From Erythroxylum novogranatense (lineage: Eukaryota; Streptophyta; Magnoliopsida; Malpighiales; Erythroxylaceae), in assembly GCA_029891385.1 (NCBI GenBank), contig CM057224.1:5828001-5892000 (forward strand): a DNA stretch of 64,000 nucleotides, given 5' to 3'. The position numbers and the translations under genes are program-made. Below the pieces are notes generated by a model. That model ran no database searches, had not been told where the DNA came from, and worked only from the letters and a program-made list of their open reading frames with translations. Of this stretch, positions 1 to 13,035 are shown one piece after another. The stretch's first letter is position 1, and each line of letters begins with the position of its first letter.

Positions 1-964
1 ACTTTTGCTACAGAGGTCTAATTGAATTCGGTTTTGAACCATTAGAAAGAAGACTTCTGGATATAAAACTTTCATGAAGACTTCAAAGGCCAATTCTATC
101 GTCTAACTTCTGTATCATCTCACTTTTGAATCATCTCACTTTCCTTTCGTCTCAGTTCTATCGTCTCATTTCTATCGTCTGCTTTTTCATCGTCTTCTTT
201 TGCGTCTGCTTTTTTTTGCATCTACTTTTTGCATCTACTTTTTCCGTTTGCTTTTTATGCCTACTTTTTTCATCTATTTTTGCGTTTGCTTTTTGCGTCC
301 AGAACATATCCACTTATAATGATCATAACTTTTGACTCCGATATCCAAAATTTACAAACTTTATACCGTTGAAAAGATAAAAGAAAGATCTACAACTTTT
401 TAGAAGGAAATTTTGCAAAATCCATCTTTATCAATCCCAAATTTGCCCCTAAATTCTGAAGACAAAATTTGCATTCATACACCAACACTGCACCCAATTC
501 TTCACTTCATGACAATATTTGAGACTCTTAGACACAGAATTGAAATTCGATGTCTTCATAAAAAAATGTAACCATATATCTCTAGTTTAATACAAATGAA
601 GAATCATTTCGTTTGGATCACTAGAGAAAACGTTGTGGCTAAAGGACTGAAGCATATTCAGTGAACATTTTTCAGATCACTACCAATCTTGTTTCTAAAG
701 CTTTCCTTATCACTACTCATACCAAGATCACTCTTTCTACTCCTTCTACTCCTTATTTTCAATAAAATCACATTTAATATCAATTATACCCAGAAGTTGT
801 CAATGAATGCAAGTATCACTTTTTATGTGAAAACATTTCGTATTTTTGTGCATATATAATAACATGATGCATGAGCAAGAAAATGTATTGTCTTAATTCC
901 TCTTTGAGCTCGCATGTACTGAAATTTCGGGTCATAACCCTTAATATGGGGACGGGATGTTACA
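1..964 (-). mobile_element. 3' LTR of element R1, cut by the window start
   Basis: Base 1 aligns with base 7381 of the second LTR copy (4786-8279). The two stay collinear to the shared terminus GATGTTACA (956-964 and 8271-8279), which on the minus strand is the LTR start TGTAACATC. A purine-rich tract abuts it at 965, so this is the 3' LTR of a minus-strand element. It is U3-type sequence: AT-rich, no credible ORF, with CTACAACTTT/TTTCATGAAGA-type modules near 65 and 390. The left flank lies outside the window, so the target duplication cannot be checked. Confidence 0.85.
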
Positions 965-982
965 TTTCTCCCCTCCTTAATA
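965..982 (-). other. Polypurine tract and relic of the pol end, element R1
   Basis: On the minus strand the sequence just before the LTR start is a purine run (AAGGAGGGGAGAAA), the usual primer for second-strand DNA synthesis. Just upstream the translation resembles NFEEKI followed by a stop and GGE, a decayed version of the NFEDEI...GGE end of gypsy pol seen before the other LTRs in this window. Confidence 0.7.
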
Positions 983-3900
983 AATTTTTTCCTCAAAATT
1001 CTCATCTGATTGATCAATATAGTAGAGGTGACCATTTTTCATACGCTCCTCTATTTCTCATACACTTCATCACTTCCAAAAGACCACAGTAGACAGACTC
1101 AATAAGTCTTTCAGTCACTCATTTAGCTGTCACACTATCTTGACTGTTTCATGAACATATTTCAGACTACTTACTAACTTATACTTCGTATATTGTCAAT
1201 CTATCTCTGTTGATCATACCATTATTTCAGAACCTGATCACATATCACATATTATGAATCTAAGACCTCTTTCACTAATAACACTAATTTATAAAACTTT
1301 TCATACATATCAATTCATATAGCTTAACTTATCTTTTTTCCAAATTTGAGCGCATTTTACCAAGGTGATACTCACAAATTCATTTCATCCTTCCTTTGAC
1401 AGTTCACTTCTCTTTAATGTTAATACATTCCACTCTTATGTCCATTTCACTATATTCTCTAAATTTGGTGTTGGTCCACCTAACTCATTTATCTTTTATG
1501 AGTCACTTTACTCTTATTTCAGATTCATCTCACTCACTAACATTATCTCACATTTATTATGGCCTTATATCATTTTAGGCCTTCTACATCTCAATGTTAG
1601 GGTAAATAACCACCCTTTTGTCATACCATGCCCATATCACTTCTAATGATGCCACTATGATAACAATTGTTATACCTATAGTCAATTCGAATTATGCCTC
1701 AATCTCATCTTCCTACAAATTCAAATAAATATGAGCTTCAAGCATATTCCTAACAGTTAAAACTACTGGTAGCTCAAACCTTCAATCACTTGTTTCTACA
1801 TCCTTAGCAGCTAAAATATAATCTTAGCATATTCCTACTAGGATGTTTATCTTAGGTTGTTACTTAGGCTTCTCGAACACTTTCTTTGCTCAATCATCTT
1901 AATCGCATATACGTACTTCTTATTTCAATCACCAATTATCATTTGTCCGATTTCACTCGAAAGTTCAGATTCGTTTTCACTTTTTCCGGTTGATTCATAA
2001 TTCTGAATCTTTAGCTTTTAGGTTTCTTACTTCTTTCCAGTAGACTTGATCTTAAATTTCAATGCAACTAACAACACTTTATTTTACCCCATATGCCACT
2101 CAATATTCTGCACTCCTCATTACAATAAATGTGGAAACCTCAATATCTGAATGTGTATTATTCCATTATAGAATTGTTTGTTCAGTGTGTCAGATTACAC
2201 ACTAATTTTACCAGTATAGCACTCATTTGTGCATTTCCTCCAAACTCAATAATTTCTTCATTCTTACATAATGTACATTCCAGAAATGATTTGGCACATC
2301 TAATGTCTCCAAGACTTCAAAGCGATTTTTATCATACACTTCTAAACCATGTATCAAAATCAACTCATAAGACTTTCATTATCCCATTCACATCAAAAAC
2401 CACTTTTTTTTATTACATCTTAATCTCTGATGCGAAACTTCATTGAGTATTTCACAATCTCCAAATCCAATTGATATTTTATCATCAGTGTCTTATTCCT
2501 CAAATATTCAAAACGGCTCTTTTTACTTTTCAAACACACTCAAAATACCATCTATGATCACAGTCACTAATTAATACAATTTTTGCCTGGATCACTTAAA
2601 TCTTCAATATCATAATGCCATTGGGGTATCATTAACTATCACTCACATTTTTCCTTGTGTTAATTTCTTGCAATTCCTTAGGTGACTAATTTCCCCAATG
2701 TAAGTAATTTTGTCTCATGTCATTTTCAGTCTCCTGCTTGACTTCTTGTCTCTAATGATTTCCTCTTTTTCTTCAAATTCCTTTAATTCACATCGGCTTA
2801 CTCAAATGCCTATTCATTCGTACTAGTTCCTCCACACATTTCAATTTATTTGAATGCTTCACTTTGTGTGTTGGTATTTCATTCCTCAGACTGAATTTGT
2901 ATCTCCCAAACATATTTACATCGAATATAAGGGGGGGACCTGTATTTTTCTCACATTTGCAATAGTGTCACCTTGAATTTATAATCCACTCATGTAGTTG
3001 GTGTACACACTCTCAGTGGCATATTCCACTTTTTATGCCTAAGTTTTTGCTTAGGATATGACTCCATTATTCACTTTTGACGTATTACATATTCATTTCC
3101 GATTTGTCTCTTCATTGATTACTCTTAAATCAAATCGTTAGATCAACTTAACTCAATTTAGGGAGATTCTTCTTTGAAAGAAGATTTCTTACTACAATCA
3201 TCAACACTATTCATAAGAACCTTATCAATCAACTATTTTTCGTCATTGCATATCAGTCATCCTTAATACCTCGAGAAGATCAATTTTAACTATGCATAAT
3301 ATCTGAATAAGATCAATTTATGTCATAGCTTACATGATCAGAACATCCCTTGTAATGAGGCTCTGTAGGGCACTTAAACAATTTTATTTACTCTAATATC
3401 TTGGCATACATCACCAAAATCATCACATCTTATCTGGAGATGTATTCACATCAATTTACCAATTAGTAGCTTATACTACTAAGGACACTTTAATCCCATT
3501 TAATTCTAGATAACCTTTCTCTTTTTATGCCAGTTTGCGATCATAGAGACTTTGCTATAATCATGTCCTTTTTCCTTTTCCTCAAGCTCATCACCTATGT
3601 TAACATCATCAACAGTCTCAATTCCTTCCCAATTGATCACTACAAGTACTCTCACGTCTTATTCTATCTTGAACTTTGAACTATAGGAACTATAATCGAC
3701 ACTTATTCAATAAGTCACCAATTACTTCCTATATCATCTAATTTCACCCGTGATGGTGATTCCACTATCAGATGTACACTCACAATGACAATTTAATCTG
3801 AACTCAATAACGTTTTCCTATATCACGATCATCATCTCATCTTCCAATTGTCATTTAATTAATATCACACATCTTTATTCTCAATCAATTTATATTGGTA

Positions 3901-4639
3901 GGGGCATAACCCATATGAAGCTTAAATCTCCACTCCACAGATACATTCTCACACCGAATCTTAAACTCTTATATCGATAATCACACAATCATTCTAAGTC
4001 CAAGTGCAACCTTTCAAGGTCATATCAACTTAACTTATATAATTTCATCTCATTATTTCTACTTATATTCCTTTTTTTCCTCAAACAATCCATAACGGTG
4101 TATTCACATTTATATCACATTTGAGGACATATCACCCGATTGCAATTTCGATTTCATATTCAATAATACATCCATCGATACAATTACACTGAATCTTTAT
4201 CTATTATATCCAAACCCAAATCCAAAAGTTCTGAAGCATAAACATTATGAATTTTCGGTCTCAAGAATTTTTTTTCTACTATCTCCTTATACTGAATTAC
4301 AACCTCTTCTCACAATACTCACATAACAATTTCAATTCCAAATTCACCCTATTATGATCATAACAGTTTTATGATTTCCTTTCATTATGTCTATATACAT
4401 TAGTCTCCTCATTTCTATTCATATTCTTTTTTTTCCCCAATTAATCCATGGCAATATGCCAATTCACACTTATTTCACCCCCAAAGGATATATCACCTTC
4501 AAGGATATGTACCCTTTTGTGGGGGACTCTAATCTACCATGCAAAACCAGATACTATTTCTCATTTCCAATATGTCCATAAACCTTATTTTCTCACATTC
4601 AGTCAGATCATCATTTCTCTCAATGCTTCTAACAACTCA

Positions 4640-4785
4640 AACTCTTAAGTAATGCTCATGCATGTGACTCATACTGGGGATCAGTTGCCGCTGTCTGCTA
4701 TGACATAACTAATGTGCATGTAACTTGACACATATTTCAGAATACCTATATAAGATTGTACTTCTGGTCTCTGATACGATCTAGA
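4640..4785 (-). promoter_or_regulatory. PBS and conserved leader of R1
   Basis: On the minus strand the bases after the LTR contain TCGTATCAGAGA (4768-4779), two mismatches from the tRNA-iMet primer site TGGTATCAGAGC. The following sequence (CCAGAAGTACAATCTTA, GTGTCAAGTTACATGCA, GTCACATGCATGAGCA) recurs after the PBS of R4 at 42783-42905. Conservation of a leader without coding potential suggests a packaging or dimerisation signal; that role is inferred. Confidence 0.65.
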
Positions 4786-5185
4786 TGTAGCACCCCACTC
4801 CCGCAAGACCCGAACCCGATATCAATGGTGATATCCGAGATCGCATCCTGCGATGGTGGTCTGCTAAGCACTCGATCAATCAAAATTTGGTATCTAACTT
4901 TTTTTCTTTACAGACGCACATGCGGAAGTCAATAATCAAATAGGTCATAAGCCCTTTTCCATCATACGAGGCCATTTACAAAATTCCCATATGGCCATTT
5001 GGCCTTTTCACAAATACAAACACTTCAGTCATTTCAAAAAAATGATTCATACGGAAGTTGTGGAATATATAATTTAATACAAAAATAAAGACATGCAATG
5101 CAGACGCGAACTAATCCCGACCTCTATCCTTCACTTGAATGCTATAAGTATACTCCCGTTGGCCTAACGTGGTATTCTTCTTATC

Positions 5186-6524
5186 CTGAAAAATAGTTGC
5201 AAATTTTGGGTGAGTTTTGCAAACTCAATGAGAGACCATCATTGATGGGTCACCCAAACATATAACACATATGTCACACATCATACAGAATTTCAATCTC
5301 ACAGTTGCCATTCAGTACACTTAAACATTTATTTTATGCATATGCAATTTAGATGAGACTCACATTCGTTCTTATTGTTGTGACTGAGTGCCTCTCACAT
5401 ATACAGAATACTAGCTCATAGGCTTAGTTGAATCAGAATACTGGCCCGTAGGCTTAGTCGAATCAAAATACTAGCCCGTAGGCTCAGTCACATCACATAA
5501 TCATAGAGCATAGCTCTACGTGGAAGCGCTTCATACGGGCAACTCAAGTCACAATGCCTTTATATTTCATTCATTCATGCTATGGAATGCATCACTTACA
5601 TTGCATGCACTTATTCGATCACATTCACTTATCATCGGACCGTAGTCCGACATTCAACGTATAGTTGAGAATTCACACTTAACTTGCATGCAATAACACA
5701 TTCAGAATTCACTAGCAACACTTTCGTGCACTTAGTTCATCTCATTCACATACCATTAGCACTTCAATATCCAAATCACAATCACAATCACATTCAGATA
5801 CATATTCATCATACAGAGATCAAAGTATACAAAATTCAAATAAAGCAGACAATGAAGTGAGACCATCTAGGTTTAGTCACAGTACGCTCCAGATTAGCAT
5901 TTGCTTTCAATTTCTGGGAATGCCTGAATGCGGGCACTTGACCTGCACAACATATTTATGCAAGACACATATTGTACACTCATCAATAATTGTACACATA
6001 TGAACATTCATTTTTGTACAATTGTAATAATGGACTATATACAATGCATGCTCAATGACAATCCTGGGCATATGTTTTAGAACACATTTCATGCTCATTC
6101 CCATTTCAAAATTCATGTGTTTCTAATTGAACTAATAATTACACTTCATTTGTATATGATCAATCTAAATGCTCCTTTCAATCTTTACCCTTTTTATATG
6201 TCTAGCTTATTCATAAGCTTACACTTCAAGAACACTTGGTTACATTATATCATAACTCAATTTCTCATCATCTCTTATCTATCCTCATATGATCTCATAA
6301 TATCCAATTCCCATTCATGGTTTAGCACTTCATACTTATAAACACACTTTTGTAGGATTCTCTTAATTTCCTCAGACAAACCAAATCTCATTCAATAGGA
6401 ATCCACTTTAAGATCCCACAATGCATAATCACTGAAATTAGTTCTAGAACATTTAAACCTAAGCATTTTCTAAACTCCATAAACTAGAATCTTTAAAAAG
6501 ATTCAAAGATTCAATTGATCATAC
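5186..6524 (-). other. Putative LTR-resident intron, R1
   Basis: On the minus strand GAATCAAG|GTATG is a good 5' splice site and GCAACTATTTTTCAG|GATAAG a good 3' splice site with a U-rich tract. The stem-loop GAGTTT-TGC-AAACTC (5212-5226) lies 24 nt from the acceptor AG. The same arrangement recurs in every intact LTR of the window. Splicing is not demonstrated. Confidence 0.5.
5377..5555 (-). other. Branched hairpin domain, R1 LTR
   Basis: The ends GTTGTGACT (5377-5385) and AGTCACAA (5547-5554) can pair. Between them lie three related units with GCC(T)ACGGGC-like short hairpins (near 5405-5490) and a TAGAGC-ATA-GCTCTA-type hairpin near 5505-5520. It corresponds to the domain closed by GTTGTGACCG/CGGTCACAAC in R4 and R5, with a C-G to T-A change in the closing stem. 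Confidence 0.55.
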
Positions 6525-6757
6525 CTTGATTCTTCACCAAATGAAAAGATCTTCAGCTCAAATGGAAGCTCTTTTCTTCCTCTTCCTTATTCTCTTCTTG
6601 AACACTTCAAAATCTCTCTTGAAGGCCAGGGAATTTAAAACCCTAGCTTGTTTTCTCTTCCTTCACTCTTTCATTTCTTTTTTTCATGTTCTCTCTTATC
6701 TCTTTTCTAATCCACTCATTTTCCTTCTCTAGAAGCTTCTCATTCACGTTTCTCCTT

Positions 6758-6766
6758 TATTTATAA
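6758..6766 (-). promoter_or_regulatory. TATA box, R1 5' LTR
   Basis: The minus-strand sequence GCTTATAAATAAAGGAG has a good TATA consensus about 235 nt upstream of the putative splice donor at 6524. Its relative position resembles that of TATAAAAAGGAG in R5 (58957). Confidence 0.55.
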
Positions 6767-8960
6767 GCAGAACATCACTTCTTCTTCCATTTATGCCCTT
6801 AATGAGTGAGAGTTGTCCCATTTACCCCTTTTATTTGTGTCTTATGTCTTTTATACTTAAGTGTCTTACCAAAAGCACCCTTGTGTATTCTAACATAACA
6901 CTTTCTTCTAGAAGACTTTTCTCTATTGTCTTACGTTTCCAATGACACCAAAAGCATTCAATTTGGTTCAGTAGTGTGGAAGTTATAATCCAATATCTTT
7001 GGACTGCTCTTGCCCAAAACAATATGCTATCTACAACTTCCATCCAAAACTTGAAATTCTTAGGAACTAAATCACAATTCACTTCCTTCAGATACTTTGT
7101 AGCTCTATATCTCTAGTTTACCATGAATTAAAAATCATCTCAGTTTGATTTCTACAAATTAAGAGCACCCTCACTGTACCAGTCCCACTATTTTCACTTA
7201 ATCTCTCTCCATAATTTTTAGATAACTTCGATTTTTTGTGGAGATATAGAGAAAGTTCTTAAGAATCCAATGGTTTAAGAATCAAGTCATTTGGAGGTCT
7301 AGAGAAGAAGTTATGGCCAAAAGAATCCAGCATGTTCATATTCTCACCTGAAATGTACATGTCTCAGTACGAATGCCATAACTTTTGCTACAGAGGTTCG
7401 ATTGACTTCTTTTTTAGACCATTAGAAAGAGGACTTCTGGATCTAAAACTTTCATGAAGACCTAGAAGGCCAATTCTATCGTCTAACTTCTGTATCATCT
7501 CACTTTTTCATCGTCTCACATTCCTTTCGTCTCATTTCTATCGTCTACTTTTTCATCATCTGCTTTTTGCGTCTGCTTTTTGCGTATGCTCTTTTTTGCG
7601 TCTACTTTTTGCGTCTGCTTTTTGCGTCCAGAATGTATCCTCTTATAAAGATCATAACTTTTGACTCCGAAATCAAACATTTACAAACTTTATACCGTTG
7701 GAAAGATAAAAGAAAGATCTACAACTTTTCAGAAGAAAATTTTGCCAAAATCCATCTTTATCAATCCCAAATGTACCCCTAAATTCTGAAGACAAATTTT
7801 TCATTCATACACCAACACTGCACCCAATTCTTCGCTTCATGACAATATTTGAGACTCTTAGACATAGAATTGAAATTCGATGTCTTTATACAAAATGTAG
7901 CCATATATCTCTAGTTTAATCCAAATTAAAAATCACTTCATTTGGATCACTAAAGAAAACGTTGTGGCTAAAGGACTGAAGCATATTCAGTGAACATTTT
8001 CCAGATCACTACCAATCTTGTTTCTAAATCTTTCCTTATCACGACTCATACCAAGATCACTCTTTCTACTCCTTCTACTCCTGATTTTCAATAAAATCAC
8101 ATTTAATATCAATTACACCCAGAACTTGTCAATGAATGCATGTACCACTTTTTATGCGAAAACATTCCGTATTTTTGTGCATTGCATGAACCAGAAAATG
8201 TATTGTCTTAATTCCTCTTTGAGCTCGCATGTACTGAAATTTTGGGTCATAACCCTTAATATGGGGACGAGATGTTACAGTTCATATACCAAAACATGTA
8301 GCAATTTTGCTAATATTTCAAAGGAAACAAAAACAACATTTATGAAGTAATTGAAATCATTCTTGATTTGGAAGAAAACATCATTTGCTCATTTCTAAAT
8401 TATAAACATGAAACCCACCTAAATTTCTTACTTGGATACATGCTTAAAAGATGCCTCTCCTCTTGATCCTCTTGCCTTAGTTGATTCCTTTTATCAAATG
8501 CAAAATTCCCATTCAATAGGAATACAAATTTGAGGACCCAAATATTGCATATTCACTAAGATAAATTCTAAAAACTCAAACTCTTCCAAAAGTCCAAACA
8601 TTCGGGTCAAATTTTCATGATCACTATAATCAAGTAAATGACAAAATCTGGTAATATTCTCTTCTAGAAAAAGTTCCCCATTGTCTTAAGTTTCTAATGA
8701 CTCTAAAATCATTCAATTTGTTTCAAAAATCTGAAAGTTATACTCCAAACATATTGGGACTATCCTTATGTTGAGACTATAGTCTATACTCAACTTCCAT
8801 CCAAACTTTGAGATAATTATAAACTGAATAAAACTTTTTTTCTTCATAAAACTTGTAGACCTTTGTCTCTAGTTTACAATGAATCAAAAATCACCTCATT
8901 TGCAAATCTACATCAAAAGTTATGTCCAAAATACCAAAATATGTCTGTGTAGGAAAACAG

Positions 8961-9032
8961 AAGCTCGCCGCGGCGAAAAATGTTGGCGTATGCCGTGACG
9001 TGGGTGCCTGCGCACGCCTCGCCGTGCGTGAC
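8961..9032 (-). repeat. CpG-rich block with CGCGGCGAGC motif
   Basis: A 70-bp GC-rich island in AT-rich LTR DNA. On the minus strand it contains CGCCGCGGCGAGC and GCGTGCGC-like words. It lies about 270 nt downstream of the splice donor, as do the related blocks in R4 (40758, 47072) and R5 (59358). Confidence 0.6.
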
Positions 9033-9425
9033 CAGAAACCTCATAAAAACTCATTTTTTTGACATTTTTCATCTTCATGCTTCCCATATTTTACAAATAA
9101 CTCATCTTAACCCTAAATCATCATTCCTACTTCATTTATAAACTTATTCCAACCCAAAATCATTCACAAACACAACAAAATCATTAACCCTAGAACACCG
9201 TTCAACAACAACTCACTTCACACATTCCACTTCATTTTCACTTCTAACTATCACTAAACATGATTCATTCAACAAATCAAGAAGGGTTGAGTCTTGTACT
9301 TACTTGTTTAGCTCCAAGATTCGTCAAATTCTTCAAGATCTCTAAAAACCCTAGTTTTCCTCTTCTTCTCTTCTTCTTCCACGACATCTTCTTCCATTTC
9401 CAAATAAAACAACCATTTCTTCTTC

Positions 9426-9434
9426 TTTTTATAT
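9426..9434 (-). promoter_or_regulatory. TATA box, LTR fragment 8280-9667
   Basis: The minus-strand sequence AAGGATATAAAAAGAAG is a good TATA box about 125 nt before the consensus donor at 9303. Confidence 0.5.
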
Positions 9435-9667
9435 CCTTAATGAGTGTGCAATGTCCAGTTTGCCCTTTCCTTTAAGCCTTAAGTCTTATAACCTTAAATG
9501 ACTTGCCTAAAATGCCCTTATGCATTCCTACCCCTTTTAATACAACCAAACCATATAATAAAATCTACTAACATTTACATAACAAGTAGCTCCAAAATTT
9601 TATCCATCAAACCTCATAATTTATTTAAATCATGCTTTATTTAACAAGAAAAATTCGGGGCCCAACA

Positions 9668-10204
9668 CAATTCAAAACATATCAGTCCAGAAATCACCTC
9701 AAAACACAACATACACAATCCTACACTTAGAGCATTTTCAAAAACAAAGTAAAATACACTTAATTTTGAAAGATCATAACTTTCAATCCCGATATTGAAA
9801 AATGTCATTCTTTATGGCGATAAAAAGATCTCGACAGAATCTACAAGTTTTATGAAGATCATTTTATCGAATTCTGCCTAGATCATCCCAAAAAATAATT
9901 CACAAAATTTTAGCCCAAAAAGTCAATTCTTCATCTCCAAAAAGTCAAACTTTCATAATTCAACAAATTCTCACACTTCCACTCTTTATTTCTTGATTTT
10001 CAACTTCCATTTCAATCAACTCATTCCTTTAACTTTCATAACCCATACAAAACTACTCAAATATCGAAGTCATCAAAACCAATCAATTCTTTTCTCATCA
10101 ATTTTCTTAAAGCACAATAACATCTATAACACAATACAAATACAAAAATACTCATTTCTTACATTTAATATTTCTAAATTTCACTAAAAGATCGGGATCC
10201 AACA
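9668..10204 (-). mobile_element. 3' LTR of element R2 (U3 start only)
   Basis: The sequence from CAATTCAAAACATATCAG onward is nearly identical to 14666-14850 of the second R2 LTR, then continues to GATCCAACA at 10204, which on the minus strand is the LTR start TGTTGGATC. The polypurine tract follows at 10205. The rest of this LTR lies beyond the inserted LTR fragment and R1, outside the window. Confidence 0.75.
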
Positions 10205-10834
10205 TTTATCCCCCTCTTAAAAGAATTTCGTCCTCGAAATTCATACTTAATTAATCACCAAGTAACTTATTCTCTCACATAATGTCTTTTAAAAGATCAT
10301 ATTCAATCACTTTCTTAACTAATTTCTCATCATACATATTCTTAACTTATTCACAATTATTTCCTTCTTATGTAAAAAACTCCCATATCATATCAAATCA
10401 CTATTTCATTTCATATTTACACAAGTCAATAGTCCCATTTCTGAATGAACCCTAATATGGACCAATACCATTCAAAATCAACCTTTTGAACTTCTATACA
10501 TATATCTCTATCGTTCATCTCATCTTTCAAGTATTCCTTATTTCATCTCACAAATATATTCAAGATCAAACCAACAAAGTGATCGAAGAAGCCTAATAAT
10601 CATGACATTCTAACCTCAATATCATACACATTCTTATGATCAATCATATAACTCATCACCTTAATCAAACAATCAATTAGGTTCTTCAAATAATTCATGA
10701 AAATCTATTCACATCAATATCACCTTCTCACTAATTCAATTCTATCCATTCAAACTCTTATCAATTCCTCATGCATATCACTTATACATATGCACCCATG
10801 TAAGATCCTAATATCGGCGCTCTGATATCATAAA
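10205..10834 (-). mobile_element. 630-bp interior of element R2
   Basis: The whole interior between two LTRs is 630 bp and non-coding. On the minus strand it starts with a PBS (10819-10830, TGATATCAGAGC, one mismatch from the iMet site). It ends with codons reading NFEDEILLRGG at the polypurine tract (10205-10230). The roughly 100 bp next to the PBS (TAAGATCCTA, CAAACTCTTATCAATT on the plus strand) also occurs in the R3 interiors. No coding sequence remains, so the element must have been mobilised in trans. Confidence 0.75.
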
Positions 10835-11854
10835 TGTTGGGGCCTGATTTCGAGACTGGACCCCAACCGAAAAATGGAAAACAAAGCGGAAACAAAGCGA
10901 TGGACGAAAAAAAAAGGCGAAAGAATCCTAAGCGGATTCATAAGCGAATCGAAAGAGTTCGAAGCGAAACATATGGCAAAAGTCAAAGAAAATCAAATCG
11001 GATCAAAGGAGAAAGAATCGAAAGCGAAGGAAACGAACGAACTGAATACGAATCAAATGGCTCGGAATCGAAAGCAAACAAATCAAAAGCGGAATGGAAA
11101 CTTAACTTCGACATCCGTGAATAAGTATTTTCGAATTATGACATCCGAGAAACGCAAACGGAGGAAAACAACTCGTTGGAAACCATAAGACATTTAATCG
11201 AAGTCAAACCAATTCGGTATTAAAAAAAATTCTTTCTTTTTCATTCTTATTCCATTTCATACAAAGCAAATTAATTTCCCATTAGGAAATTCATCCTCAA
11301 TCGAAAATCTCAATTTACTTAATTCTTCATATTCAAATTCATAACCATCAATTTACTCAAAATCTTATTTTTCCTTTCTTTGACCAATAAAAACTCACAC
11401 ATATCCAAAATCCACAATTCATAGACAAACTAACACTTCAATATTTCAGTTCAAACATCACAATTTTTCGGACCTCCTGTCCGGAATCCCAGCATAAACA
11501 AACATAACCAATTATCATCATATACATAACACCTCAAATAATTCTCAATCAATCAATATCGTCGGACCTCCTGTCCAGAATCTATATCACATACAATCAC
11601 ATTATCCATATCCAATTCACATTCATTTATATCCAAATCACATCCATATCTCAATTCAATATACAAGTTCATATGCCATATCCATGTACAATTTCATAAC
11701 TCATTTACATCATGAAATAAATACTTATAAAACATTAATGGCATTCCAAGCCATATAAAATCCAAAAACCAAAATCCAAATTATACAAATTTCAAAATAT
11801 GCAAAAATCGAACAGAAACCTTGACATTTTTTCATCCGATCTCCCACTCGATAC

Positions 11855-13035
11855 CTGAAGATAGGGATGAAAGGGGGTGAGCTAGACAGCTCGTGGATAA
11901 CATGTTTATAAATCAAAAAATAAGCAAAAATCATCTTTTTAAAACTTTTGCCATTTTATAACAATTTCACAGTAGAATTTCATCAAATGCTTATTTCTTA
12001 AACTTTGCAACTTTTCAAAAGCATTCATAAACAATTTCAAAATTTCTTGGTTGAAACACTCAAAAGTTATATTTCTAGAATCTCAATTTTCTTCACAATT
12101 CACGAATGATTCAAAAAATGAATGCATCACGAATACAAACTAAAATAAAAAACACATAAACACAACAGAATGGTTTGGGTCGATCCAAAACAGAACGTAT
12201 TGCACATTCGCACATAGCGGTCCTGTGCAGCCGTGAATAGAACGTACTACACTTTTCCGCATCACGGTCCAGTGTAGCCGTGAACTTATGAGAGTCCAAA
12301 ACGGAGCTCCAATGCCACTAGTGGGAAGGCGGGAGAAGCCTTTAAAAATAGACAAGTGCACTTGTCCCTCTTATGGGACCTAACCAAACCCACATAACAT
12401 ATAATTCATACTTGAAAAATCGGATTGCACGAAGGCACATTTCAAAAACTTGTTTTTCATACACATATCATATAGCAACCCAAATACAATCTCAATTCAT
12501 CAATCAATCTCATAACAATCAAATTGATATTCAATTTCTCAATCATGCACAAACAAGGAATGCAAAAATCATAGCAATTGCTTAAAATCATAATTTACCA
12601 CTTCATTCATAAGTAATGAATTTCAGAAATTTTCTTAATTTCTCAAATCATTTAAAACTTGTAACTATTTTTCAAAAACATTCGGAAACAATACAATTCA
12701 ATACTTCCTTTCTTCATTTTTCGAAAACATATACAATAATTTTGCAAAACATTTCACTTCTTGATTTTTCGAAAACTCATAATTAACTTATAATTCAAAA
12801 TAAAATCATGGTACCCACCTCAATTCCATGCTTGAAACTTGTCCAAAGCATCAATTTCTCCATTGCTTCTTTCCTTCATCCAAAATTAAAATTCCCTAAT
12901 CCATAATCACCCAAATTAAACATCACATAAGGCAAATCACCAAAATTAACTTTAGAAATCAAAAACCCATAATATCCTTAAGCTATTTAAACTAAAAACT
13001 CATTAAAATTTCAAGGATTAGAAATCGTCTCTTAC
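11855..13035 (-). other. Putative LTR-resident intron, R2
   Basis: On the minus strand the donor is GAGATTAAG|GTAAGAG (13035) and the acceptor CCTATCTTCAG|GTATCG (11855). The exon before the donor contains an ATG (ATGGTGGAGATTAAG). The stem-loop GAGCT/AGCTC lies about 24 nt before the acceptor. Inferred from consensus and conserved position only. Confidence 0.5.
12172..12390 (-). other. Covarying hairpin domain, R2 LTR
   Basis: Closed by GGTTTGG (12172-12178) and CCAAACC (12384-12390). It holds two tandem hairpins. The first is TTGCACA (12200-12206)/TGTGCAG (12224-12230). The second is CTACACT (12247-12253)/AGTGTAG (12271-12277) with inner CCG/CGG. The second stem differs from its R3 counterpart (CTGCACA/TGTGCAG) at both sides of two pairs yet still pairs. 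Confidence 0.6.

Larger units (their letters stand above)
965..4785 (-). mobile_element. Non-coding interior of element R1 (LARD-like)
   Basis: This is 3.8 kb between two LTRs of the same element with no ORF resembling gag, protease, RT or integrase; the ORFs present are short and unrelated to known domains. Its size and emptiness match large retrotransposon derivatives, which depend on proteins from autonomous relatives. The PBS-proximal 140 bp (4640-4785) aligns in reverse complement with the same part of R4 (42767-42905). The bulk is AT-rich and poor in G on the plus strand. I see no host gene in it. Confidence 0.75.
4786..8279 (-). mobile_element. 5' LTR of element R1 (3494 bp)
   Basis: The LTR runs from TGTAGCACCCC (4786) to GATGTTACA (8279) on the plus strand and is read on the minus strand, so it starts TGTAACATC and ends GGTGCTACA. 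In sense order it holds U3 with CATGAAGA modules (near 7720 and 7450), a TATA box (6758-6766), a splice-donor consensus (6524), a hairpin domain (5377-5555), a stem-loop (5212-5226) and a splice-acceptor consensus (5186). The last part (4786-4860) matches the ends of R4 and R5 LTRs, so these families are related. Confidence 0.85.
8280..9667 (-). mobile_element. Fragment of a TGTTGG-type LTR, interrupted by R1
   Basis: The right end CGGGGCCCAACA (9656-9667) matches the right end of the solo LTR at 56393. The left part is missing because R1 ends at 8279, so R1 probably inserted here. To the right, the R2 LTR resumes (AATTCAAAACATATCAG, also at 14668), which places this LTR inside R2. In minus-strand order it holds a TATA box (9426-9434), a splice donor AACAA|GTAAGTAC (intron start near 9303) and a CpG-rich block (8961-9032). 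The short ORF at 9260-9475 is antisense to this leader and not credible. Confidence 0.7.

Noticed and set aside
1365..2446. Short ORFs in the R1 interior
   Set aside because: Phe/Ser/His-rich translations of CT- and AT-rich DNA on the antisense strand, with no recognisable domain.
10834..11188. Two overlapping ORFs rich in Lys, Glu and Arg
   Set aside because: They lie in the purine-rich U5 of the R2 LTR, antisense to it, and the frames are not kept in the related R3 LTRs.
12172..12390. Possible plant microRNA precursor
   Set aside because: Stems of 7-9 bp are much too short for a microRNA duplex, and the domain recurs in every related LTR.
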